Assembly (NCBI GenBank): GCA_902475025.1
Contig: CABRXX010000004.1
Coordinates: forward strand, 20,925-84,924
Source: Merdiplasma sp905207905
Lineage (GTDB): Bacteria; Bacillota; Clostridia; Lachnospirales; Lachnospiraceae
Length of the DNA: 64,000 nucleotides
Direction of reading: 5' to 3'
Numbering within the stretch: position 1 is the stretch's first letter; every line of letters begins with the position of its first letter. The notes under the pieces were generated by a model. That model saw only the letters and a list, made by a program, of their open reading frames with translations, was not told where the DNA came from and did no database searches. Shown in pieces: positions 17,513-24,183 of the stretch. Both the position numbers and the translations under genes were made by a program.

Positions 17513-18642
17513 TACCGGATAACATTATGGAAAAAATCATTCATGTGCCGGATGAAGCAGAGTACATGGAAGAATTAGAAGAAAAACTTGTAGCAGAAGG
17601 ATTTGTGATCACGAATTTTTCCAAGGGCGGCGTGTTCTATACCATATTGCGGATTGTGGTTCACGGGCTGATCCAGCTAAAGCAGCTAGGGGTTCAGATC
17701 GTTAATTCAGCGTTTATGACACATTGCCCGGAAGATTGGGTGGAGATCCGTGCTGCGGACTACGCCAAGTATCGCAAAGAGGGCATACACACAAAGGGTT
17801 ATGTAACGGTGTACAGGCGCGATTACAGTTATCCAGTAAAAATCAAAAAGGGGCATCCATTTATAACGTCCCGCAATGCAGATGGGGCATATTACACATA
17901 TTACGCAGTCGAAGATATCGTGCTGCAGGAAGGTGTCAGTGAATGCAAAGTAATTGTTGAAGCGGAGCAGCCAGGGGCTGCCTACAATGTGGAGCCGGGG
18001 GTAATCTGTGAAACGCTTGTATATATTGACGGCTATGACCATGTAAGAAATGAGGAAGGCTGGATCATAGAAAGTGGAGCGGAAATCGAAGAAATTGAGT
18101 CCCTGCGTCAACGTTGCTTAAACAGCCGGGCAGAAAATGCACGCTTGAATCCAGACAGAAAGCTGAAGAGTATTGTGGAATCCATAAGCGGTGTGGTAAC
18201 AGCAGACATTGACAGTCAGGCACCGCGGGGTGAAGGCACGGTGGATATTATCATCACCGGTTCTGAAGGTACTGCAGATGAGACGCTGATTCAAAAGGTG
18301 GAAGAAGCAATCAAAGAGATGGAAGGCAGTTATGGCAATTACTTGGTTAAGCCTGCTAAATCCATTAAACAAAACTTCACATTGACAGTATACGTGGAAC
18401 ATGGGGTCAGCTTGGTGGGCTATGAGGATCAGGTACGCACTGCGGTGAGCGATCTTATGAAGGTGAGTAAACGGAAAGAGTTAAACACGCTCTATCGGGA
18501 TGAGATCATTGGCAAATTGATTTCTAACATTCAGGGATATAAAAAAACAGACATAACAGTACCAGCGGCAGATGTTATTGCGGAAAAGGGAAACGTTATT
18601 GTAGCAGGAGATATACAGGTCACTGTGAAAAATATCAGTTAA
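17509..18642 (+). CDS. Baseplate protein J (Mu gp47-like)
   Basis: 377 residues, near the length of Mu gp47. The baseplate J family signature is seen: a helical N-terminus, 'GVFYTILRIVVHGLIQLKQLGVQIVNSAF', 'YAKYRKEGIHTKGYVTVYR', the repeated beta domain with 'EAEQPGAAYNVEPGVI', and 'SLRQRCLNSRAENARLNPD' followed by a ferredoxin-like end. J dimers make the wedge of the contractile baseplate. Confidence 0.88.
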   Translation: MIPDNIMEKIIHVPDEAEYMEELEEKLVAEGFVITNFSKGGVFYTILRIVVHGLIQLKQLGVQIVNSAFMTHCPEDWVEIRAADYAKYRKEGIHTKGYVTVYRRDYSYPVKIKKGHPFITSRNADGAYYTYYAVEDIVLQEGVSECKVIVEAEQPGAAYNVEPGVICETLVYIDGYDHVRNEEGWIIESGAEIEEIESLRQRCLNSRAENARLNPDRKLKSIVESISGVVTADIDSQAPRGEGTVDIIITGSEGTADETLIQKVEEAIKEMEGSYGNYLVKPAKSIKQNFTLTVYVEHGVSLVGYEDQVRTAVSDLMKVSKRKELNTLYRDEIIGKLISNIQGYKKTDITVPAADVIAEKGNVIVAGDIQVTVKNIS

Positions 18643-18653
18643 GGAGGACAGAC

Positions 18654-19235
18654 ATGTATGAAAAATTTAGAGATTACTTATATTATCTTCTTCCTACACC
18701 ATTTAAGCGGCTGAAAAAAATAAAAAATCAGTGGTATATATTTTTCAAGGTGATTGGAGATGAATATGACAAAGTGCAGGCAGAGCTAGAGCGTGCGTTG
18801 GAAGAGACGTCAGTGGCAACCTGTAGTGTGGATATGCTGCCATATTATGCACAGGATCGGGGAATGTATCGATATACGGAGGAGGACGATGAGACGTTTC
18901 GCAGTCGGATCGCAATGCAGGATGAGGTAGAGGCTCTTGGTGGTACGAAAGCCGGAATCATTCTTGCAGCAAAGACATTGGGATATGACGATGTGGAACA
19001 TCTGTGGTATTCGGATATTGGTTACCCGGATAAGTGGTCACAGTTTCTGTTGCGGGTAAGTGTGTCTGATGATCAGGAACATCCAGTCACTATTGAGATT
19101 CTTGTCCGTGAAGTGCGCAAGGCAAAAGACAGCACATCGCTGGATAACTATTGTTTGTGCAATGTTCTGCACAGTGGAGCAAAAATAGGGGCAACGATAT
19201 CGGTTGTAAATTATATTGGCTTAGGAGATATATAA
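18654..19235 (+). CDS. Baseplate wedge/tail protein, DUF2313-type (Mu gp48, YmfQ-like)
   Basis: 193 residues, same size as Mu gp48. Family elements: 'DYLYYLLPTPFKRLKKI' at the start, 'QAELERALEETSVATCSVDMLPYYAQDRGM', 'RIAMQDEVEALGGTKAGI', and a beta-rich end. It follows J and precedes the fibre gene in Mu-like phages and is a wedge component that receives the fibre. GGAGG is 7 bases upstream. Confidence 0.8.
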   Translation: MYEKFRDYLYYLLPTPFKRLKKIKNQWYIFFKVIGDEYDKVQAELERALEETSVATCSVDMLPYYAQDRGMYRYTEEDDETFRSRIAMQDEVEALGGTKAGIILAAKTLGYDDVEHLWYSDIGYPDKWSQFLLRVSVSDDQEHPVTIEILVREVRKAKDSTSLDNYCLCNVLHSGAKIGATISVVNYIGLGDI

Positions 19236-19237
19236 AT

Positions 19238-20128
19238 ATGATGACCTATACGGAAACGGGTCTTTCCCTGATTGCAGATGCGGTAGCATCTGGGAAACAG
19301 GTGAAAATCACCAGAATAGAATTAATAGCTGATCCGGAACGATCTGAAGGAGAACTAACCCATAATGCGGAAATTGCATCGGTGGAAAAGTATAATAATA
19401 CAACGATAGACATTAAGGTGGTAACAGATAATTACAATTTTAAAAAAGACTATTTTTTTAATCGGGTGAATGTATATGCGACAGGAGCAGATGGACAGGA
19501 AGTATTGTTTTGTTTCCAGCATACTAAGACTTGTCCGATCTACATACCGGCATACGATGGTAGGACAATTCAAAATGAAATTAAAATAAGATTGAACGTT
19601 ACTTCGGCCGATGTGGTGGATATAGTAAATGACGGCGTATATGTACTGCGGACGGACTTTGAAAAAGAGCTGGCTAAGAAGATCAATATAGCAGACATTG
19701 TGCAGGATGCCGATAAAGGTGAAGCAGACAAGGTAATATCTGCGGCCGTGGCTAAGACCTTACAGGATCAGATTGACCAGAAGATTGACATAAAAAATAT
19801 AGTGCAGAATACAGTGACAGCGGCTACAGATAAAGTGGTGTCTGCGGCTGTAGCGAAAGCTCTTCAAGATCAAATTACTGAGCTAAACACGAATACAATC
19901 CGGAAGAAATCTGGAAGTCCAGTCTGCCAAATTGGGACTGATCAATATTTTAATGCTGTATCGATGTACGATCAAAACGGCGCGTGGAAAAATTATTTAT
20001 TGTCGCAGAAAAATGATGCAAAAATGTTTGTGGCACAATACCAGATCACACCCCGTGGTGACGGCAAGCATGAACTACATTTTTATGATGCGGACGGTGG
20101 CTGGATATGTAAATTCACATCGGATTAA
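19238..20128 (+). CDS. Tail fibre protein with exchangeable C-terminal tip
   Basis: 296 residues from ATG 19238 (AGGAGA 9 bases upstream; a long upstream extension overlaps gp48 and is unlikely). Residues 1-135 form the baseplate-attachment domain ('YTETGLSLIADAVASGKQVKITRIEL'). Residues about 151-178 and 185-212 are two copies of a shaft repeat ending 'SAAVAK(T/A)LQDQ'. At residues 216-219 (Leu-Asn-Thr-Asn) the switch motif AAACACGAA occurs (19885). Beyond it is the present tip, ending 'HFYDADGGWICKF'. The tip is presumably the host-range determinant. Confidence 0.85.
   Translation: MMTYTETGLSLIADAVASGKQVKITRIELIADPERSEGELTHNAEIASVEKYNNTTIDIKVVTDNYNFKKDYFFNRVNVYATGADGQEVLFCFQHTKTCPIYIPAYDGRTIQNEIKIRLNVTSADVVDIVNDGVYVLRTDFEKELAKKINIADIVQDADKGEADKVISAAVAKTLQDQIDQKIDIKNIVQNTVTAATDKVVSAAVAKALQDQITELNTNTIRKKSGSPVCQIGTDQYFNAVSMYDQNGAWKNYLLSQKNDAKMFVAQYQITPRGDGKHELHFYDADGGWICKFTSD
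19885..19893 (+). repeat. Fibre switch site A (AAACACGAA), in the expressed fibre gene
   Basis: The 9-mer lies at the shaft-tip border, coding within Leu-Asn-Thr-Asn. Extended, it shares AAACACGAATACA with site C. It is one of four copies (two on each strand) that head the expressed and the silent tips. Confidence 0.7.
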
Positions 20129-20414
20129 CCGGATAACAAAAACAGGCGTCTATTCGTCCTGTTCCGGTATATCCCGGGTAATAGGCAATTACTGTTCCAG
20201 CCATTTTCATGTACGCAGTATAGTTCCCGACTGTAAGATAAAATTCTTCCAGCGGGGCCGGGACGCCGGATATGATTATATCCCCCTGTGCCAGTGCGCT
20301 GGATGGTGTAGCTTCCAGTGTTACGAAACACATTTTCCCGACTATTCGGTAGGATGCGGCTCCAGATTTCATCTTCGGGCCCAGCGCAGCACCGCCTCCA
20401 ATATTCGTGTTTTG
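20115..20414 (-). pseudogene. Silent tail-fibre tip cassette 1 (minus strand)
   Basis: On the minus strand an open frame without a start codon of its own begins at the switch motif with 'QNTNIGGGAALG' and runs 99 residues to TGA at 20117-20115, ending 'FCYPVNP'. It is tail-to-tail with the expressed tip and overlaps its 3' end by 14 bases. Joined at the motif, it would give an in-frame fibre with a new beta-rich tip. It is a storage cassette rather than a decayed gene; 'pseudogene' is used only because it cannot be translated alone. Confidence 0.72.
20404..20412 (-). repeat. Fibre switch site B (inverted)
   Basis: TTCGTGTTT on the plus strand, that is AAACACGAA on the minus strand, heading silent tip 1. 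Inversion between A and B (528 bases) would swap the expressed tip with tip 1. Confidence 0.7.
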
Positions 20415-20471
20415 TATGTAACTCGTTAATTATTTTTAGGCCGGTACGGTACTGGCCAGAAAGGAAAAGAA

Positions 20472-20876
20472 ATGGAAAGAATTAAATTGGGATCCGGTAA
20501 AGAACTGAATCTAATTGTCTGCGGCATCATGGCTGATGCACAGACTGTAACTATGAAATTTGTTCCGGGCAATGATAGTCTGGACACATTAAATACACTG
20601 TTGATGGACACTGCACAGACAGAAAAAATGACGCTACTGTCTACCGGAAGCGAAGAGCTGGCTATATACAACGGATATACGCAGCTACAGTCGATTGGGC
20701 AGGAACTGGATGCTGTGATCGGCTACACGCAGGATGAAATGCAGACACCGATCACGGGTAAGTTGGTTACAGCAATACTGCGGAAGCCGGATTGTACTGA
20801 ACAGAGATTAGATGCTGCGGAGGCACAGCTGACAGATATGCAGCTGGCACTGTGCGAAGTCTATGAAATGCTTTGA
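20472..20876 (+). CDS. Small phage tail-associated protein of unknown role
   Basis: 134 residues: an N-terminal beta-rich domain ('IKLGSGKELNLIVCGIM', 'TVTMKFVPG', 'MTLLSTGSEELAIYNGYTQLQSI') and a C-terminal helix ('EQRLDAAEAQLTDMQLALCEVYEML') typical of a coiled coil. Proteins of this shape sit after the tail fibre genes of Firmicute phages, before the CD1375-type mini-genes. No function is known to me. GAAAGGAAAAG lies before the ATG. If the large A-D inversion occurs this gene is flipped too. Confidence 0.6.
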   Translation: MERIKLGSGKELNLIVCGIMADAQTVTMKFVPGNDSLDTLNTLLMDTAQTEKMTLLSTGSEELAIYNGYTQLQSIGQELDAVIGYTQDEMQTPITGKLVTAILRKPDCTEQRLDAAEAQLTDMQLALCEVYEML

Positions 20877-20889
20877 GGAGGTGCAGAAT

Positions 20890-20997
20890 ATGGAAAAAAT
20901 TTATGCAGCGTTGATCAAAAAAGAGCTGAAAACAATCGAAGAGGTACCAGAAAGAATTAGGAGAGAAGTAAGAACTATACTAGGCGGTGATAACTGA
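20890..20997 (+). CDS. CD1375-type mini-protein, copy 1
   Basis: 35 residues with 'YAALIKKELKTIEEVPERIRREVRTIL', a short form of the CD1375 family found after tail genes in clostridial phages. GAGGAGGTG lies 7-8 bases before the ATG. It overlaps the next frame by one base. The role is unknown; similar to the protein encoded right after it, so it is probably a diverged duplicate. Confidence 0.65.
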   Translation: MEKIYAALIKKELKTIEEVPERIRREVRTILGGDN

Positions 20998-21047
20998 TGT
21001 TGCGTCAGTTAATCATAAGATTCTTACTCAGGAAGGGGGTGGAAGAT

Positions 21048-21173
21048 ATGGCAGTAGTATATGCGACACTTATCATTAAAGGCAAAAAGAACATTGAAGA
21101 TGTTCCACCGCGCATTCGTGACGAGGTGAAGCAGGTTCTGATTGACCTCGATCTCGAAACACTTGCGATTTAA
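21048..21173 (+). CDS. CD1375-type mini-protein, copy 2
   Basis: 41 residues from ATG 21048 with a GGAAGGGGGTGG site upstream; the frame is open further back to ATG 20997, which would add 17 hydrophobic and basic residues. The core 'VYATLIIKGKKNIEDVPPRIRDEVKQVL' is the CD1375 pattern and parallels copy 1. A GC-rich hairpin follows at 21186-21205. Confidence 0.7.
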   Translation: MAVVYATLIIKGKKNIEDVPPRIRDEVKQVLIDLDLETLAI

Positions 21174-21185
21174 ACATGCCAAAAG

Positions 21186-21205
21186 CTCCGGAGTGTGCCC
21201 CGGAG
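21186..21205 (-). terminator. Hairpin between the mini-genes and the recombinase
   Basis: CTCCGG (21186-21191) pairs with CCGGAG (21200-21205). On the minus strand the stem is followed by CTTTTGG, so it best serves as a weak terminator for the recombinase transcript, and may also slow plus-strand transcripts. Confidence 0.5.
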
Positions 21206-21228
21206 TAAAACAGTGGGTACATAATAGC

Positions 21229-22227
21229 TTAGGCGGCGTATCGGCGGTATGCCGCCTGTACATTTTGCTGTGATATATAACAGTAAACCTGTGTAGTCTT
21301 GAGGTCAGCGTGACCGAGTATTGCTGCAACATCCTGTATATTTGCGCCGCGGTCAAGTAAATTTGTTGCAAGCGTCCTGCGGTATCGGTGCGGGTGGACA
21401 TTCTCAACACCGGCGCGTTTACCAATTGCTTTTAATACCGTTTCGATTCCAGCTTTTGAGAGCCGCCGGTGCGGAGACTTTATACTTGCAAAAAGGCATG
21501 GATCGACATCAGTCCGGCTGTTCAGATAGTCTGTCAAGTGCATAAGAGCCACGGGGGTAAGGTAGATGGTACGTTCTTTGTTTCCTTTTCCTAACACTAC
21601 GGCATCTTTGGTCAAAAAGTTGATGTCAGCCCTGTTTAGACGTACTACCTCACTTACACGGCAGCCTGATGCATATAAAAATTCTATTAAAGCAAGATCA
21701 CGAAGCGATGTACAAGCTTGCTTAAGACGCTCCATTTCAGGGGCGGAATATGGTTTTTTAATAACCTTAGTATATTTGATTTGTGCAAGAGCTGTGCATG
21801 GATTACGACCAATCCAGCCCTCTGCAACCAACCAATTAAAAAAGCTGGAAAAGCAGCGCCGTATACCATCGAGGGTTCGATTGCTTACATGACGTTGACG
21901 TTTGTATTCAGCTAGATAATAACGGAGGTCATAGGTCGTAATCTCGTGAAGTGGGCGGCAAAGCGTATGAATCATCATATAGCAGACATCTCGGTATCGT
22001 CTGAGCGTTTCTTCGGATTTGCCCTCTACGCGTTTGGTGGCGATAAATTTTAATAGAATGGAATCCGGTGTAGTATCTATGGCAGTTATTTCTGTAGTGC
22101 GTACTTGTATTTCATAAGAATTAAGTTGCAGGGTAAGAGCGTTTTGAACTGCTTGGAGTTGCTCATCATCCAGTAAAGCACGAACGGAATCAGACACAGC
22201 ATTGATGATGGTAATTCGTAAATCCAT
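21229..22227 (-). CDS. Tyrosine site-specific recombinase, likely fibre-tip switch enzyme
   Basis: 332 residues. The C-terminal catalytic domain has all active-site residues: Arg190 (ASGCRVSEV), Lys214 (GKGNKERT), His280-x-x-Arg283, His306 (LGHADLKTT) and Tyr315. The N-terminal half (about 55-150) is a SAM-like core-binding domain. AAGGAGG lies just upstream. It lies between two pairs of tail-fibre tips in a transposable prophage, which needs no integrase of this type, so its likely job is inversion at the AAACACGAA sites, like Rci of shufflons. The role is inferred. Confidence 0.85.
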   Translation of the reverse strand: MDLRITIINAVSDSVRALLDDEQLQAVQNALTLQLNSYEIQVRTTEITAIDTTPDSILLKFIATKRVEGKSEETLRRYRDVCYMMIHTLCRPLHEITTYDLRYYLAEYKRQRHVSNRTLDGIRRCFSSFFNWLVAEGWIGRNPCTALAQIKYTKVIKKPYSAPEMERLKQACTSLRDLALIEFLYASGCRVSEVVRLNRADINFLTKDAVVLGKGNKERTIYLTPVALMHLTDYLNSRTDVDPCLFASIKSPHRRLSKAGIETVLKAIGKRAGVENVHPHRYRRTLATNLLDRGANIQDVAAILGHADLKTTQVYCYISQQNVQAAYRRYAA

Positions 22228-22320
22228 AGAAAATCCTCCTTGTTTTTTTGATTATTTTAAGGGATTTCCAGGTAAAAGTAACGGATTGTAAAAGAAAAAG
22301 CAACAAAACGTGTCATGCGA

Positions 22321-22611
22321 CAAAACACGAATACATTGGTCACAGGCGTATTTTCAGAATGTTGGTTCCCGGGATTTGCAATTGACGGAATGGGATTTTC
22401 TATAATAATCCCCAAGCATTATAAATCGCACACATTAACCGTATCGTCTGCGAAAATATTCGTTCCGGCATCCAAAACATGGGTGTCTACAACAGTATCA
22501 TCCATTACAGATCTGGTGAATTGCTGGCGGGTCATTCTGACAACAGATGTGTCCATGAAATTGACCTCCGGCAGTGCCTATATTGCGAATTTAGGTGGGC
22601 AGATAAAATGA
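22321..22611 (+). pseudogene. Silent tail-fibre tip cassette 2 (plus strand)
   Basis: From CAA 22321 the frame reads 'QNTNTLVTGVFSECW' and ends '...SGSAYIANLGGQIK' at TGA 22611, 96 residues, beta-rich like fibre tips. An ATG at 22315 exists but has no ribosome-binding site. It starts on switch site C, whose 13 bases match site A exactly, and would fuse in frame to the fibre shaft. It abuts cassette 3 tail-to-tail. Confidence 0.7.
22323..22331 (+). repeat. Fibre switch site C
   Basis: AAACACGAA heading silent tip 2, same strand as site A, sharing AAACACGAATACA with it. Just upstream CGTGT (22309-22313) is an inverted copy of ACACG, possibly part of a recombinase-binding pair. Confidence 0.65.
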
Positions 22612-22860
22612 TTATTTCCATTTAGACCACCCGTTATCAACATCGTAGAAACGGTTGGACATCCCCAACGCACCAACAGCAATTTGGGCAAATCTGCCTG
22701 AGGAACCCATTGTAAAAACGATAACCCAGTACCCGCACTTACTACTTAATTCGTCCGAATGGCCGAAAGCAAACGCATTCTCATTTGCCCGAGCAGTAAT
22801 TACACTATCAAAATTGCTTGCGATATATACTGCGTTCAGAGGATTGTTCTTCGTGTTTTG
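22612..22860 (-). pseudogene. Silent tail-fibre tip cassette 3 (minus strand)
   Basis: On the minus strand, from CAA at 22860 the frame reads 'QNTKNNPLNAVYIA' and ends 'NRFYDVDNGWSKWK' at TAA 22614-22612, 82 residues. The ending resembles that of the expressed tip (FYDADGGW) and of many fibre C-termini. It has no start codon or ribosome-binding site. Its stop is adjacent to the stop of cassette 2. Confidence 0.72.
22850..22858 (-). repeat. Fibre switch site D (inverted)
   Basis: TTCGTGTTT on plus, AAACACGAA on minus, heading silent tip 3. Sites C and D bound a 536-base segment built like the A-B segment. Inversion A-D (about 3 kb) would connect tip 3 to the shaft. Confidence 0.65.
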
Positions 22861-22918
22861 TAAATGTATTACTTTCTATAATAGTGCCCCACATTATATA
22901 GAAAGAAGGAATGTAATT

Positions 22919-23677
22919 ATGAATAGTTTTATAAGTTGGATTGGCGGCAAAAAAGCACTTAGGAAGAAAATAATAAAGCAATTTCCAGAAATGGGAACAT
23001 ATAACCGATATATAGAAGTTTTTGGCGGAGCCGGGTGGGTTCTCTTTGCTGCTGCTAGTCATGCCAAGATGGAGGTCTACAATGATGTCAATGGGGATCT
23101 TGTCAATTTATTTCGTTGTATTAAGTATCACCCAGATGCTGTTCAAGAAGAATTAGGGTATATTTTTATATCAAGAGAACAATTTTTTGATGCAAGAGAA
23201 CAAATTGAAACTAGGGGTATGACAGATATTCAGAGAGCGGCAAGGTTCTTTGTTTTGATTAAAGAGAGTTTTGGTACAAACCTTCGTTCATTCGGTTTAT
23301 GTTCACGGGATATGGAAAAGGCAAAAGAATATTTAAGTGAAGTGTCTAAACGACTGAATAAGGTGGTGATTGAGAACCTTGACTTTGAAAAAATTCTCAA
23401 AAATTATGACAAAAAAGAGGCGTTATTTTACCTTGACCCGCCATATTATGAAACTGAAAAATATTATCCGGACAGGTTCATGCCGGAAGACCATAAAAGA
23501 TTAAAAGCGGCATTAGATGGTATTAAAGGCAAGTTTGTTTTATCATACAATGATTGTGACTATATCAGGGAATTGTACAAGGAGTATACAATTATTGAAG
23601 TGGATAGGTTACACAATCTTGTACAGAAAGAAGTAAAGCCTCGGTATAAGGAGCTAATTATTAAAAATTTTACATAA
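22919..23677 (+). CDS. D12-class N6-adenine DNA methyltransferase (Dam-like), orphan
   Basis: 252 residues from ATG 22919 with AAGGA 8 bases upstream. Motif I is FGGAG (35-39), an N-terminal 'WIGGKKALRKKI' precedes it, and the catalytic motif IV is DPPY (173-176). Together these are the Dam/D12 order. No restriction partner is near, so it probably protects phage DNA or regulates phage genes. It stands right after the fibre switch, where Mu carries the DNA modification gene mom. GC content is lower than in the structural genes. Confidence 0.88.
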   Translation: MNSFISWIGGKKALRKKIIKQFPEMGTYNRYIEVFGGAGWVLFAAASHAKMEVYNDVNGDLVNLFRCIKYHPDAVQEELGYIFISREQFFDAREQIETRGMTDIQRAARFFVLIKESFGTNLRSFGLCSRDMEKAKEYLSEVSKRLNKVVIENLDFEKILKNYDKKEALFYLDPPYYETEKYYPDRFMPEDHKRLKAALDGIKGKFVLSYNDCDYIRELYKEYTIIEVDRLHNLVQKEVKPRYKELIIKNFT

Positions 23678-23750
23678 CGAAATTCGATATAAAATATCAA
23701 AATAAATAATAATGCAACGGATTATGATAGTATCTATCAGGGGCATTATT

Positions 23751-24023
23751 ATGGTTAGGATTTATTTATCAAAGCTTCTAGGTGAAAGGCGTATGTCTCA
23801 AAGAGAACTATCAGAACTGACTGGAATACGACCCAATACAATTAATGAATGGTATCATGAGATTGTGGTTAGTTTAAGAGTGGAACATATTGACCGGATA
23901 TGTGAAGTGTTAGGATGTTCTGTGGATGAATTGATAGAGGTGATACCGAACAAGATGCCAAAGACAGGAAAACACCTGATAGTTGAGGAACATGGAAACC
24001 GGAAGACAGGACAGGGGCAGTGA
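23751..24023 (+). CDS. Small XRE/Cro-type DNA-binding protein
   Basis: 90 residues from ATG 23751 ('MVRIYLSKLLGERRMSQRELSELTGIRPNTINEWYHE'). A helix-turn-helix covers about residues 13-55, with the 'RICEVLGCSVDELIE' end typical of Cro/YozG-like regulators. It stands alone at the right end of the prophage after the methylase, where it might control that gene or late functions. Its stop codon is part of a strong terminator. Confidence 0.75.
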   Translation: MVRIYLSKLLGERRMSQRELSELTGIRPNTINEWYHEIVVSLRVEHIDRICEVLGCSVDELIEVIPNKMPKTGKHLIVEEHGNRKTGQGQ

Positions 24024-24043
24024 CTAAAATCACGCCCCTTTTT
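24014..24043 (+). terminator. Rho-independent terminator at the prophage right end
   Basis: GGGGC-a-GTGA, loop CTAAAA, TCAC-g-CCCC, then TTTTT. The stem begins before the stop codon of the XRE gene. It ends rightward phage transcription before the host genes. Confidence 0.85.
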
Positions 24044-24069
24044 CTGTTGAAAAAACAGAAATATTTCCC

Positions 24070-24113
24070 GAAAGTTTTTGACAATTATTTTGAAAATTTT
24101 TGACAAAAGTTTT
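24070..24113. repeat. 22-bp-spaced direct repeats, candidate transposase sites near right end
   Basis: GAAAGTTTTTGACAA (24070-24084) and GAAAATTTTTGACAA (24092-24106) match at 14 of 15 bases with a 22-base period; a weaker third copy (AAAAGTTTTGGGC) follows. No gene lies here. In Mu the right end has adjacent 22-bp MuA sites. The actual end (a CA next to host DNA) should lie between about 24,110 and 24,165 but cannot be fixed without the left end. Confidence 0.5.
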
Positions 24114-24183
24114 GGGCGGCTACAAAAACAATATGAAAAAATTTTATTAACGTCAGTTAAAGCTAGTGGAAGTAAGGGAAAAA

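Noticed and set aside
20440..20462. GGCC-GTAC-GTAC-GGCC palindromic stretch as a terminator or recombination site
   Set aside because: It has no following T-run on either strand and no second copy in the switch region.
21229..22227. Tyrosine recombinase as the prophage integrase
   Set aside because: The structural genes are of the transposable Mu type, the gene is internal between fibre tips, and no tRNA or att-like duplication is near it.
22309..22329. CGTGT...ACACG inverted pair at site C as a full recombinase site
   Set aside because: The inverted arm is absent at sites A, B and D, so it is not a shared feature of the switch sites.
19238..22860. Diversity-generating retroelement as explanation for fibre variation
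   Set aside because: No reverse transcriptase, no template/variable repeat pair and no adenine-rich variable region is present; inversion at the shared motif explains the data.
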